Origin: Ceratobasidium sp. AG-K
Taxonomy: Eukaryota; Basidiomycota; Agaricomycetes; Cantharellales; Ceratobasidiaceae
Reading direction: 5' to 3'
Assembly: GCA_037039685.1 (NCBI GenBank)
Contig: JAWNGF010000002.1
Span: forward strand, 3,906,001 to 3,970,000
DNA: 64,000 nt
Below, one piece after another: positions 33,338-44,672 of the stretch. Both the position numbers and the translations under genes were made by a program. The notes below the pieces were generated by a model. It worked only from the letters and a program-made list of their open reading frames with translations, made no database searches and was not told the DNA's origin. How positions within the stretch are numbered: position 1 is the first letter of the stretch; the number at the start of each line of letters is the position of its first letter.

Positions 33338-33940
33338 AGTGCATTCATCCAGCCGTGAGCTAGGGTCTCATCTCTTGGACATGCTGCGCCCTCGTGGAGC
33401 CGCCCATTCGGCGGTTACTCTCAATCAACGATAAAAGCAGCTGCTGTGTGTCCGGTTAGCGAGAAGATCGGCTTTCAGAGCTTCCGGTGCGTTTCTCATC
33501 ACCTCGGAGCCTCCGTACTAAAATTACCTAATTGCAGTTATGGTCTCCCGTAAACCGTGCTCATTCTGGGAAGGGAAGATCAAAAGATCACCATGCACAC
33601 GTTGTTTTTGGCATCTGAACTCGAGGCTGAAGCTTTGAGATACCGCTGAACCCGAGCGATTATGGAATGGTTCATATGGTCCACTTCATTCAAAGTGCAT
33701 GGAGTTCAAACCCGCGGTGCGAATCTTACCGGACTCTCTGGGTCACTCGCGAGCGTCTCGCAATTGCACGCATCGCACAGCTGTCATCGCCCTCGCTAGT
33801 CGACAGGCCTCCTGCTGCCGTACTACCCTGACATCAGTGCGCCCACCCTCCCTATAGTCCCGCTCCCAGCCAATCGCTCGCCAAACACTCGCTATGCATC
33901 AGCCTACCATCGAAACCGCCTTTCGTCGGGGAAGCTTTGG

Positions 33941-36900
33941 ATGGAGACGGCGCTCAAGACACCTCTTCCGACGAGCGAAGCCGCACAACAATTCACCGAA
34001 ATGTTGAATCGACCCGATCGACCGATTCCCTCGCGCCGATCCTCGATGCGCGCTGTACCCAATCCATTTATCCCCCCTCCGCCTCCCCCGCCCCCTGCGA
34101 GCGTGCCAGTCGTAGATCCTACCCGTTTATCAAACTCTATGCGATCCCCTTCTCCTGTCGATATGTCCAACGTTCGTAAAGCAAAGCGTTCTCCCGTTCG
34201 TCCTGCGCCTTTGCCGAGTTCACCTCCGCGAGGAAACTCGTCACAGGCGGAGCATTTCATGCGTTCGAATTCTGGTCTCTCTCCGCCTCCCTCGGCATCT
34301 AAGCGCGCATATTCGTTTGCGCGGGAACAGGCCCTTCGACCCACTGTCACTGGCATTTGCCCCCGGCCTCCCACCCGCACCAACTCATGCCCGCCCGACG
34401 CCGATCTATTTAAAACGCGCATGATGCGCTCAAATTCCGATGGCTACACCAGTGCCTCGACCTCGTTCGTGACCGAAGGCTCGAGCAGCCCGACGAGCTC
34501 CGATTCGAGCCAGCCGTCCGACAATGAGGACCCTAATATTAAAATGAACGATTATGCGTTTAACCTCGAAGTGGAATCCCGCCGCCTGGAACTCGTATGG
34601 CGTGAAACCGAAAAGCAGTGGAAGGAGAGATATGGAATTACACGTGAGTTATTTGTCAGAACACGTGTTCATTATAGAAGGCTAATACTCCTTTTTTACG
34701 GCTTGTTCCCTCCCTAGTCCCACGTTCGCAGGAAATGGCCTTTCGCCAACATGTAGAGGGAGGCGTCGGACACAAAGACGACGGTCCCAAGGAAAAAGAA
34801 TGGCGCGATATGTGGAAGGGCACGAATGCTTCCTGGTCAGAGTTCGAGGGTATGAATTTCAAATCTCCCAATCGCGCTCTCTAACTCCTTTCTTCCTCAA
34901 GCTCGCTGGCGACAAGACGAGGCGCAGAAACGGCGAAATGACGACACACACTTTCACACCGCCCACTCTGACTCTCGAGGCATGGCTTTCGTGAGTTGAC
35001 CCGTGCACTTGCCTTTTGCGGAAAATGAATCTCAATACGGTCCAGGCTGATGACGACAAGGTTATGAACACCATCTTTACTCATTTCGAAAAGGAGATGG
35101 AGAAGCGCCGACAACGCGCTGAGCGAAAGCGGCTCGAGGAGGTCCAGCAGGCCGAGCGGGACCGGAAAGAGCGCGAGCGCACTGCCTGGCAGGCGACCGT
35201 TGAGCGCGAGTCCGAGTCTCGTCGCTCCTCTGGCCAGGGCGTCCCCGACAAGCTACATGGGCCCGAAAACTGGATCCAGGAGAAGCTCCTTCGCCCCGAC
35301 ATGATGCGCACTCGTTCGTCCAGCGTTGTCGTCGAGTCCCGTCCTGTGTTTCAGCGCTCACGTTCCGGCAGCGTTGCAACCATCGTCGACCCACTCTCCA
35401 CCGAGGCTGTTCCTCCCCCTCCCCCTCCTCCCTTTGTCGCCCCACAGGCCGACACCTCACACACGCGTCCCAAGCACAAGCGCTCTAGTCGTGGATCGAG
35501 GGAGAGCTTCGGCTCGGTGGGTACCGAGGAGGACACCCAACGTGCCGAGGAGCATCGCGCCGAGGAGGTCAAGCGACACCACATGGATGCCGCTCGTCGT
35601 CAATACTACAGCGCTGCCCCGACGGACAATGCCTGGGGCCCGTCCGCCAGACCCGACAAGTCTCGTCACGACCAACGGCCTCACACTGAGGGCAGCGAAC
35701 TCCCTCGTGTACAAGAAGAGCGCTCGATCCCGACAACACCCCATCCCGACTTGCGACCCTCGCCATCGTTTGCGCAGGATGCTCCTCCTACGACACCTGG
35801 CATTAGCTCATCGCTCGAGGAACATTTGAAGATTCTTGAGCGCGAACAGGCCGAGCTCGCTCGTCGTATCCAGGAGCTGCGTGCTGCCGCCGAGGGCGCC
35901 AAATCTCCTGCCCCTCCGGCCGAATCCGAACGTGGTCGTGAAAAGGACAAACCCAAGGACAAGGAGCGCGAGAAGCCCAAAGGCGAGCCGCGAGCCAAGT
36001 CTCAGGGTGGGCGCAAGCACCAGGACGACGAGGGGGGTATGTTCAAGGCGATGCAGGAACGACTACGTGAGGCCGAGGGACGACGAGCCCCCGAAAAGGC
36101 ACCCGATGTGCCTCGCAAGCCCAAGCGCGCAACGCTTGCTACCCTCGAGACGGAACCTGCTGCCCCTATTCGTGTGCCTGCTGGGGATGCTGACACTTTT
36201 GCAAGCCGTGTTCACTTTGCGTCGTCCAAACCGAGCGTGGAAGATCTTCCATCGCCTACCCCACCTCGTGTACGCACCCCAGGACCCGGCCCTCGAGTCA
36301 TGACCCCTGCTCGTGTGCGAACGCCTAGCCCCCGATCCCAGTCACCGGTGGGCGCTCCGTCGATTACCTCGTCCAACGCAACTCGTGATACTGCTTCTAC
36401 GAACGACATTGCGTCGACTGTACACGAGGCTGTGGCGCGCGAAGCACCGCTCAAGATTCAGACGGCCCCCGTCATTCAAACTGTCCCTCGTCCCGCGCTC
36501 AAATCACGCGATACCAACGCCGAACGTCCAAAGTCGGGAACGACGTCTACCCTCGCCGTGCCTCATGTTAATACATCATCCTCGTCACCTGTCGAGAGCG
36601 TTCACAATCAGGATGTCTCGCCGATGGGTGTCAAGACCCCGCGTGCGACGACCTTTGACCCTGACCGTACTCCTCGTGCCCAAAGCGGACCCGTTCCCGA
36701 GCATGCTGAAAAGGCCGAACCCGCTCCCAGAGTGTACATCTCTCCCAACCAGGCTCGTGCCCGTGCCGAGGGTACCACTGTGCGGGCAGAGGAAGAGACG
36801 TCCAAGCGGCGAGTCGATGTGGCAATGGGTGCGACCGTCGCTGCTGCCGCTGCCGAGGCATTTGATCGTGCAGGCGGCAAGAAACGCTCCAAAGAAGCCG

Positions 36901-37553
36901 AGTTGCGAGCTCAAGAGGAACGACGTGCAAGTGAGGAGCAGCTAGCGAGGGAGCAACGCCGTGCGGAGGAGGAGCGTAGGATTCGCGAGGAGCGACGCGC
37001 CGAAGAGGCTCGGCGACGTGAGGCCGCTGAGCGAAGGGAACGCGAGGAACAGGCTCGGTACGAGCGCGAGAAGCGGGAGCGTGAGAGGCAGGACCGCGAG
37101 AGGCAGGACCGAGAAAGACAGGAGCGCGAGCGGCAAGAGGAGCGTCGCCGTCGTTGGGCCGAGCCAGCGTACGAGCGTGCACGGCCTCCTATCCGCGAGA
37201 ACGTTGCCGACGCGTGGAACTCTTACGAGCTTCGTTGGTCTGCCCTCTCTCTCGCCTCGTCTACCCAGCCCATCACCTTCCGAAGCATTCCTTGGCCCAT
37301 GGTGGGCATCCCGGCCGGCCCCGAGTCGATTACTGCCCAGGCTGTCGGCGCCTTCCTCCTTTCCCCTCTCCACTCGCAAGACAAGTCGCGCAAGGAGCGT
37401 ATCCGAACTGCGATGCTTCGCTGGCACTCGGACAAGTTCGAGGGCCGATGGATGGCCCGCATCGACGAGGCCGAACAACCCATGGTCAAGGAAGCCGTCG
37501 GCGCTGTCGCACGCGCCTTGACCGAACTCATGACCAAGCCTGATCAGTACTAA
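33941..37553 (+). CDS. Large disordered/coiled-coil protein with NFKBIL1-like C-terminal domain, copy 2
   Basis: Four exons, 33941-34643, 34718-34849, 34902-34990 and 35046-37553, encode about 1143 residues. The N-terminus is Pro/Ser-rich with a polyproline run (about residue 45). Next comes a charged helical part (EVESRRLELVWRETEKQWKE), a long disordered middle with Pro/Arg/Ser repeats such as RVRTPGPGPRVMTPARVRTP, then an unbroken Glu/Arg helix (about residues 890-1010). The C-terminal domain reads NSYELRWSAL, ITFRSIPWP, FLLSPLHSQDKSRKERIRTA, MLRWHSDKFEGRWMARIDEA. It is paralogous to the 27654 gene but twice as long, and WHPDKF has become WHSDKF. Function unknown; the family link to NFKBIL1 rests on the C-terminal 110 residues. 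Confidence 0.82.
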
Positions 37554-38109
37554 TCTAGTGTGTAGTATATATTTGCCATGCTCGTCGACCCATGTATCAT
37601 CTATGCGCACTCCTATCTTCTCATTACCTATCTGGATATTGAAACTGTTTATTCGTTCTCGCTGTCGGTCATGTGTTTGTTGCTTGTTATTGTATGCGTC
37701 GATAGGAATACCTATGTGTATGCTCTTGACGTTGTTTAGACTTGACCATGTTAGAGTCGCTAGTTTTACTGGTAATAATATTCACCGTTGATGCGGTCGT
37801 GCGGGGGGAACAAAGGCAGACTTTGAATTCAGCAAAGAAGGTATAGTGCAAAGATGCGTTTGAGTTACAGGGTGCTCGCGAATGCATGGTCATTGGTTAC
37901 GACAGAAGAGAGAAGAAGATATTGCGATACGTGACGGAACGAGAAATAACGATATCATAGTGTGAAGAGTGAAGCCCGTTGAAAAACAGAATGGTCAGAG
38001 AAGCGTGATGCGGGAATGCGTCAACGGCCAATGTTGTCGTTAATGAGAAAGGACAACGGTCACTTTTTTGTTTCTCGGAGAACCTCCGTCGAGTGATTCA
38101 ATACCAAGC
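37554..38109. other. Convergent 3' spacer
   Basis: AT-richer sequence between the stops of the large coiled-coil gene and the small coiled-coil gene. No coding signal. Confidence 0.55.
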
Positions 38110-38687
38110 CTACTCTTCCGAGTTGAGCTCTTCAGTCATCTGAGCGATTTCAGTTTGCACCCTGCGCTCTTTCTCTCTAAGCGCATCGCGTTCCGCCCGC
38201 AGCTCGTCAAGGAGTGACTGGAGCTCGATAGTCCGTGCCTTGAGAACCTCGGCCTTGGCCTGCTGCTGCTCACAGAACAAGAAACCTTTGCGTTCGGTTT
38301 CGGTCATCATATCGAGCAGCCCCTGTCGTGCCTGCGCTGCGTCGCGCTCGGCTTTCGCTCGAACTGTAATTTCGCGTGCTTCTTTCTCTCCTGGTTCGTC
38401 CAATATTGCGCCGCGACTCGGTCCCTAGAATGCCTGCTGGAGCCCATCGGAACTCGTTCACTGGTCAATCGACGGGGGAAGTGGGTCTGCGCAGGGATGG
38501 AAATCCGCATTAGCATACCACGTTGTTCCTGGTCGGTGAGGAACGTACGGTTCTGGGGGGTACTTTGCTCTATTACTAGCGCTTGTGAGAGCGCGGTGAA
38601 TGAATATATGCGCGTCGACTATGATAGAAACCTACAGTGGCACAGTGCCACTGGTTCGTCGCCCGTTGCTCTAGAAACGGAGGCCAT
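38110..38687 (-). CDS. Small coiled-coil protein
   Basis: The last exon encodes LDEPGEKEAREITVRAKAER and continues as an amphipathic coiled coil (TIELQSLLDELRAERDALRE) to a stop at 38110. Upstream, an exon KYPPEPYVPHRPGTTWYANA with DFHPCADPLPPSID joins in frame through a 46-nt intron with a GAG acceptor, and an ATG at 38687 (MASVSRATGDEPVAL) supplies the start after a further intron whose donor is not certain. The product is about 165-170 residues. I do not recognise the family; the heptad pattern suggests a dimeric adaptor or kinetochore/cytoskeleton-type subunit, which is a guess. Confidence 0.6.
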
Positions 38688-39149
38688 GATCTCGGCCTCT
38701 ACTAATTCGATCAAGGGAAAGCTTACAATAACGTATGTGAGTCGCGTTTACTCAACGTAACGCTTGGATTTCTGAACGCTCGGGATAGGGATAGGGGAGG
38801 GGGATGAGACGCGTTGCTCCGACAAGTAGTATAGGGATACGATTCAATGGTCGGGTAGTGGCGGCGAGTACAAAGCTCTACGGGGCGGGAGTACACCTTT
38901 TATACTGCGTCGATCCACAGGGTGCGCCACACAATTCATCGTCGCACGCCGAAGCAAATAGCACCCGAAGCAAACACTCCGCTCCATGAAGTTATTGCAT
39001 TCGCCTCGTAAAATGCTAGTGGCATCAGTATGCCTACTGGGTCTGCAACTCGGTAATGACTAAACTATTAATATATTCTATCTATACAAACTAATTATAC
39101 ATGTATGATCGAATCTCTATGAAAAAGTCCTTGTTCGTATCCCACCAAA
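38688..39149. other. Spacer
   Basis: Between the small coiled-coil gene and the stop of the three-repeat gene. No coding signal. Confidence 0.5.
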
Positions 39150-41231
39150 TTAGAGTTTTATAGATGTGTGCCTCGCGTTGAACGGAAAGACCTGGTCGAG
39201 AGGAGTTACGAGCGAGGATAATGTTGTGACCTCAGATGTATCCGACCAGCCGGAAGATACACTTGAACGCGACAGATGAGCGGCCATGGCCTCGGATTGG
39301 GTACCACATGGTCGTTTCGTACCCAGCCAGTCATACCCAATGCCCCCGACCAGTGCGTTCAGCAGGTCTATTGCTCCTTCGACGGTTGCAGCAGCGCCTT
39401 GGACGGTTGATTCCATGGCCTTGATCTTGTCCTCCTCGTTCATGTTGAGCCTAACTAGCATCACTCGAGGATATAGCGCCACATTCAGTGTTCCGTCGAC
39501 TCCGTGAAGAGCCAACTCGAAGTTCGAACCAGGGCGTTGGCCGGTGGGACGAATGTACGACCCTGGCTGGTAGACGGCTACCACCCGTTCGAATGTGGCA
39601 CGGAGGCGATCCTTGTTATGTGGAGCGGCTTCGTGTGTCTCTGTCCACGACTGGGCTGACTGGGGGCCACAGAAGAGTAGGCTATGCGGCCGAGCCATCC
39701 GTAGGACTTTGGTAGGGTGGTCACGACTGAAATCCTGGGATCCGTCCTGAATCTGCGGCACGGTCATCTGCGGGACACTCGTTCTAGCGGGCTGCGACTC
39801 CTCATTGTCAATCGCTGTCAGAGGTCCGAGAGAGGTATAGGAGTGGGTCAATTGATGCGTGTCGGCCCAACCAGTCTGAACGGGCGCATTGAAGTGGGTC
39901 GGGGTTGCTGGCTGAGAGCTCCCGCACTCGGCCTCGAGATCATCTGGCCTAGCCATGTCGAGCCAGTCATAACCAACGCCATTGATGAGTGCATCGAGCC
40001 TGATGATAGCACCTTCAATGGTTTCCGTGGCATCCTGAACCATCGATTCCACGGTCTTGAGCTTGTCTTCGTTGTCCATGTTTAGTCGGACCAGTATTGC
40101 CCTGGGGTATAGCGCCACGTTCAGCGTCCCGTCTGTCCCGTGAAGGGCCACTTTGGATGCTGAACCGGCAGGTTGACCAACTAGACGAACACATGATCCT
40201 GGGTAGTGTATGGCCTGCGTCCGCTCGAATGTGGCGCGGAGGCGATCTTTGTTGTGAGCGATAGCATCGTATGTTTCTTTCCACGATCGAGCAGCCTGAG
40301 TGTCCCGTAAAAGGGAGCCAGATGGAGCGAACACCTGGCTTATCCAAGGTGCTTCGGTGGCGGGATCGCAAGCTTGGGCCGAGGATCCAACTCGTGCATA
40401 CAAATGACCCGTATGTGGACTAGAAATCCCGGTGATTGTAGTGCTGGTACTCGGATCCAGAGATGGGGATCCAATCCAGGAGATGCCCGGCGACAATGGT
40501 ACCTCTGCCGGTATAGGCTGTCCTTCCTGACCGTACGACCTTGTCATTTCGGGTGCCATTAATGTCTTTGAGTGCTTGGCTACTCCTGGGGCCTCGAGCC
40601 ACTCTTCGTCCAGGCCGTTGACTAGAGCAGTGAGCACGGTGATTGCGCCCCGTACGGCCACGTCTGGTTTGGAGTTTATGCAGTTCGTGAACTCTCCGGG
40701 AGACAGCTTGCTCGAAGATTCGCCACCCTTGTATTCGTGCTCGAGGTTGACTTGCATTGCGCTTGGCCATAGCGCCACATTTGTGGCCGCGTTCGGCCCG
40801 AACAGCTTGATGGGCTTTTGGGGCGAGCAAGTAGCGTTGGGTTCCCAGATATGCTTGGCCTGGGCATATGTTGCACGCAGACGGGCTTTTTTCCTCTCTG
40901 AGATGTGGTGGAGGGAGGGAGGAAGTCGGAAGTGGGGCGCGACGGATGTCATTACTGCCTCTTCGTCAGCCTGATATTGCGCATAAGTACACATATAACA
41001 GAGAAAATTATCCACCAACCTTGATGGAAAAGTACGGTGCAGATTGTGTGTTTAGTACAAGGCGACCTTGTTCAACCATCCTGAGCATTGCTCGACATAA
41101 GTTCAGGCGGAACTCGCGGTTGACCGCGACCGAACGCTGAAGACCAAGTTAGTGATCCAACCTAAACTAGCACCAGCGGTACTCACAAACACATCAGCTG
41201 CGAGGCAAACGAGGATTTCAGTGTTGAACAT
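39150..41231 (-). CDS. Unrecognised protein built of three internal repeats
   Basis: Starts MFNTEILVCLAADVF at 41231. Two short 5' exons (SVAVNREFRLNLCRAMLRMV, then QGRLVLNTQSAPYFSIK) splice in frame to a long last exon from about 40973 to 39150. The long exon holds three related units of about 98 residues, encoded at 40886-40594, 40244-39953 and 39618-39319. Each opens with RLRATxxx, has a central LNVALYPR (first unit NVALWPS) and VRLNM block, and ends with ALxNGxGYDWL or similar, joined by Ser/Thr/Pro linkers of about 110 residues. No signal peptide or membrane segment. I do not recognise the fold; the regular layout suggests a scaffold or binding protein. Units two and three are similar even at DNA level. 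Confidence 0.75.
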
Positions 41232-42019
41232 GGCTGCGGCTGTGTCTTGCAGTGGTGGATACCGAGCCTCCTGTCATCCCACTCCCATTCTTTATGCCCT
41301 TCGAGTATATGTTTGTTGTTGCTTCACCAGATTCACGTGCTTCATTAGTTTACCAGAACTGGTAGATAGTGGAGTATTGTTCTCGGCACACTAGTTACTA
41401 GATTGGGTAAACGAATGCGTCCGTCCGAATGGAGGCTTTGACGCTGGCCAAACAAGGGTTAGACCCCAAGCTTTCAGTGTGCGATGAATCTTCGTATAGC
41501 ACTACGAAAACAACTTCTGTGAATATATGCGGTTTGAACGGTGGAACATAATACTCGTGGTTGAGGTGGGAAGGAGATCGACTTGGTTGGATCAAACAAG
41601 TTGGGTCAGAGTCACGTGCCCACCACTTGGTTGAACCCGCCGACAGAAAACATTAGATATTACGATGAAAGTTTACTACATTCCCATGTAGTAGGCATGT
41701 GGCACAGATAAATTGCCTGGACAACACACCTCGAAGGCTTAATGATGTGATGAGATCGCCTTCCAACTTGAGCCTATCCCTTGCTCATTCCCGAACTATC
41801 TAGCATTGATCCGGAGAGTATTTATCAAAACCCTCACATGTGATTGTTTTTCTCTCTTAGTATTCTTGCCGTTAACCGATGAAAAAAAGGTGTATGTATG
41901 AAACTAGCACACTAAACACTTTGTCCAATTAGCGGTAGACTAAGCAGGGAAACTACAATTCGACGATCCCGGGTACTGGGTTAAAGGGGGGACGGGGGGT
42001 TCTGTGCAGACACGTTCTT
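41232..42019. other. Spacer with a weak minus-strand frame
   Basis: A minus-strand frame at 41398-41595 (NHEYYVPPFKPHIFTEVVFV) has protein-like composition but no start or partner exons. Otherwise no gene seen. Confidence 0.4.
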
Positions 42020-42272
42020 CTATTTCACAAGATACCACAGGCGTGTGTCATGGAATGTAACATTCAAGCCACCCGTATATTGTCCCGTGTATCCAATCTG
42101 GGTGTATTCGGCCTGTATGCAAAGGGTTTTTTCGTGTAGTCTCTGCCTCAAGCTTTGAGTAACGGTAGCAGGGATCTCACTGCTGCTGGGAAAGGCTACA
42201 GTAGCACTTGACCAGAAGTCAGGGCATTCATCGAGATGGAATGCTACATTTTGAAACCAATGATACTGTATC
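42020..42272 (-). pseudogene. Terminal exon of an unrecognised gene, apparently orphaned
   Basis: After a TTGCTAG acceptor at 42273 the frame reads IQYHWFQNVAFHLDECPDFW, SSATVAFPSSSEIPATVTQS, LRQRLHEKTLCIQAEYTQIG and TGGLNVTFHDTRLWYLVK to a stop at 42020. It looks like a real C-terminal exon, but upstream exons would have to lie across or beyond the tRNA gene that begins 18 bp away on the other strand, and none was found. Possibly truncated by a rearrangement at the tRNA. Confidence 0.4.
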
Positions 42273-42290
42273 CTAGCAAAAAGTCTGCAA

Positions 42291-42394
42291 GGCGAGATAG
42301 CCAAGCGGTCTAAGGCGCTAGACTAAGGTTCTGCTTCCTAAGCAAACTGTCCATCTAGTTCTTCGGAGCGTGGGTTCGAATCCCACTCTCGTCA
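42291..42394 (+). tRNA. tRNA-Leu(AAG) with intron
   Basis: The acceptor stem GGCGAGA pairs with TCTCGTC (one G-T), with discriminator A at 42394. The D-arm carries AGCGGTCTAAGGC, typical of class II tRNA-Leu. The anticodon stem CTAGA/TCTAG encloses CT-AAG-G; a 24-nt intron (42329-42352) sits one base 3' of the anticodon, the canonical eukaryotic site. A long variable arm (TTCTTCGGAGC) and the T-arm GTGGG-TTCGAAT-CCCAC (B box) follow. Confidence 0.95.
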
Positions 42395-42397
42395 TCC

Positions 42398-42403
42398 TTT
42401 TTT
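42398..42403 (+). terminator. RNA polymerase III terminator
   Basis: A run of six T residues begins four bases after the tRNA-Leu 3' end. Confidence 0.8.
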
Positions 42404-43153
42404 GCTGCCGTTCTACCGCACCAAAATCAACAAAACTGCACTCAAAAGAAAGCCAGACGTCGATAGTACATGGAGATAATTTTTATGGAATTTTAGAGGC
42501 CTGCACGAGGTTGTTTAGGGCATTCTTTTGGACATGATATGTGGTTTGCGTGTGGCTCGAGTGGTTCGACTTCGGGTTCGACTCCTTTGTCGGACCCAGC
42601 CTTTGCAGCATGAATCAAGTCGAGAATTATATTATTATTCGCTGCTCATCCCCTGCCAAGCATTCGATTACCCAGACTGGTGCAGCGTTGGCATACAAGA
42701 CGATCGAGCATTGAGCCCATCAAGCATATCTGGCCGGTGAACGGGGCGCTATCTTCCACTCCTATTGCGGCTCCATGCACGGGTCTTGCAGCACTCGACC
42801 GTATTTGGTTGAAAAGCTAGCACATGTAACGATAGCACTTGGTCGAGAGCTTCCAACCCCGAAGCATTCGCTCATTGCAAAGCTCGTCATTTGCCAAGCT
42901 CCGTAGAACTTCCACTGATTGCCAGCATGAGGAGCATGTGCTGCGGATACTCTCATGATTCAGTTCATTGTGTGGTGCCTTGGAGCGATTCGTATAACAC
43001 GCGGTCTCGCCAACTTTAAAGCTATTCAATGAATGCACATTGGAGCGCTAAGCACATGGCACAAACACATTAGGAATCAGGAACCAAGAAAATGTCGCTC
43101 GTAAATCGTTCAATAACGTCAAGGTATCAACTAAAATTAGAATGGGTCTGGGC
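42404..43153. other. Spacer
   Basis: Between the tRNA and the secreted-protein gene. Short frames only; no coding signal supported. Confidence 0.5.
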
Positions 43154-43740
43154 TTAGAGCATCAAAGCAAGGCCGGCAACTCCCATGAGGAGACCAGCAG
43201 CGGTCGTACCAACAGTGGCGCCAAAGTTGGGAGTCACTGCGACACCAGCGTTGCTCGTGTTCGAGGGCTATATGCAAACTTCAGTAACCCATACAGGAAC
43301 AGGGTTGTATTACTTACATTGGCCGCCGCGGAACTAGCAGAGGCAGCAACGCTTGAAGCGGAGCCAAGGATAGACTAGGTCGTTCAGGTATAAGAGTTAT
43401 GATAGTCAAACGATGGGTACACGACTCACAGAAATGGCGCTGTTAGCGGGAGCTGTCGCCGAGTTGATCGCAGAGGACAAGGAAGCCGCAACAGAGCTGG
43501 TCGAGGCTTGGGCCTGCGAGCGAGTCGAGTTGGCACCAGCCTGGATAGAGGACAATGCACCGCTGGCCGAGGCAGAAATTTGCGACGCAGAAGCAGAGAG
43601 CGAGTTTACCGAGGCTGCAGAGCGGTCAGCACATAATTCAAGGTAGCGTGTAACTACTTACTGGTGGAAGCCTGCTCGGTGGTGCTCTGGCCGTAGACGG
43701 CGGCAGCGGACAAGACGATGAGGGCAGACGTAAACTTCAT
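43154..43740 (-). CDS. Ser/Ala-rich secreted, probably GPI-anchored surface protein
   Basis: Four exons give about 145 residues. The N-terminus MKFTSALIVLSAAAVYGQ is a signal peptide with likely cleavage after VYG. The mature part is almost all Ser, Ala, Thr, Asn and Gln (SASASQISASASGALSSIQA, SSVAASLSSAINSATAPANS), suited to O-glycosylation. The C-terminus has a small-residue region followed by a hydrophobic end (TTAAGLLMGVAGLALML), as in GPI-anchored proteins. It is probably a cell-wall or plasma-membrane surface protein. No catalytic domain and no Cys pattern of a hydrophobin. A TATA box lies upstream. Confidence 0.85.
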
Positions 43741-43810
43741 GGCTCGCTTGTGTGGAGTGTGTGCACGGGGTGTGAGACTGGTGTAGGGAATTGTGGGAGG
43801 AATCCCAGAA

Positions 43811-43818
43811 TTTATATA
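43811..43818 (-). promoter_or_regulatory. TATA box of the secreted-protein gene
   Basis: Read on the minus strand, TATATAAA ends 70 bp upstream of the ATG at 43740. Motif and spacing fit a strong RNA polymerase II promoter. Confidence 0.6.
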
Positions 43819-44672
43819 GGCTTATGCGCGTATATCACGCATTATTGATGCTGCGAATGGCGCGATCACGTGCCGGGATTCGATGGTGAAGCATGACGTC
43901 TGTGCTCATCGACAATGACGTATAGCCGCTTCCGTGATAAAGTCATACGCACAATGGCCTATTTTCGGAGAGTTCAATATGCGGTTGGTCGAGACCGCAT
44001 AGACTTCCCAATTAATGTTTTGATGGCTCATTTGGAAGGTAGCATATATGCCAGTATTTTGCCGACAAGAGTGGAGCTACAGGGCGGCCAGGGCTGAAAG
44101 CTTGATCTGCAGCACGGGTGCATTGGCTATCGCGACGCTGCCTTACGCCATCCCAAGCTCACAAGGTGGCAAGATAGCTCGTATCTGAAAACCCTTATAT
44201 TTGTGCAAAAAAGGTCGTATTCCCCATGGGATGAACTCTCGGCAGGGGCCATTGCTCTTTGAAATCGTAGTTTGTGTGGGTATTACCAGAGGGCAATGCA
44301 TTGCGTATCCATTAAGCAGACATAGTTGGTGTGATTAGCAACGTCCGAGATGTTATTAGCGTAATCTCCCTCGGATACCCTGCGGACGCATACGCGCATG
44401 TATGCTCGCTTGGGGTCGGGGCGGTCTGTTGTGACACTTGATTGATCGCTACCAGAGCGGGCTTTAAAAAAAACGTTATCCACCGGGGAATCATTGCAAC
44501 AGCCTACAGAGGTCCAATATAAAATCAAGCTCATGAACACAATAGTCGCCAAGCGGCTGAATATCGAGATGCTCTTCCACCACTCATTTGCTATTCAATT
44601 GACATACAAAGCGGCATCGAGAATAAGTTCCAAGAGACTTATGAATGGTCTTGTTCATCCTGTGCGAGCAAG
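43819..44672. other. Spacer
   Basis: Between the promoter of the secreted-protein gene and the stop of the GMC gene. No supported coding sequence. Confidence 0.5.

Noticed and set aside
36313..36945. Plus-strand frame of 210 codons inside the large coiled-coil gene
   Set aside because: Alternative frame of a GC-rich exon; the Pro/Arg/Ser composition is a frame shadow.
42305..42360. Reading the tRNA as tRNA-Ser or as a tRNA without intron
   Set aside because: The D-arm, acceptor pairs and anticodon-stem pairing only close with a 24-nt intron and an AAG anticodon.
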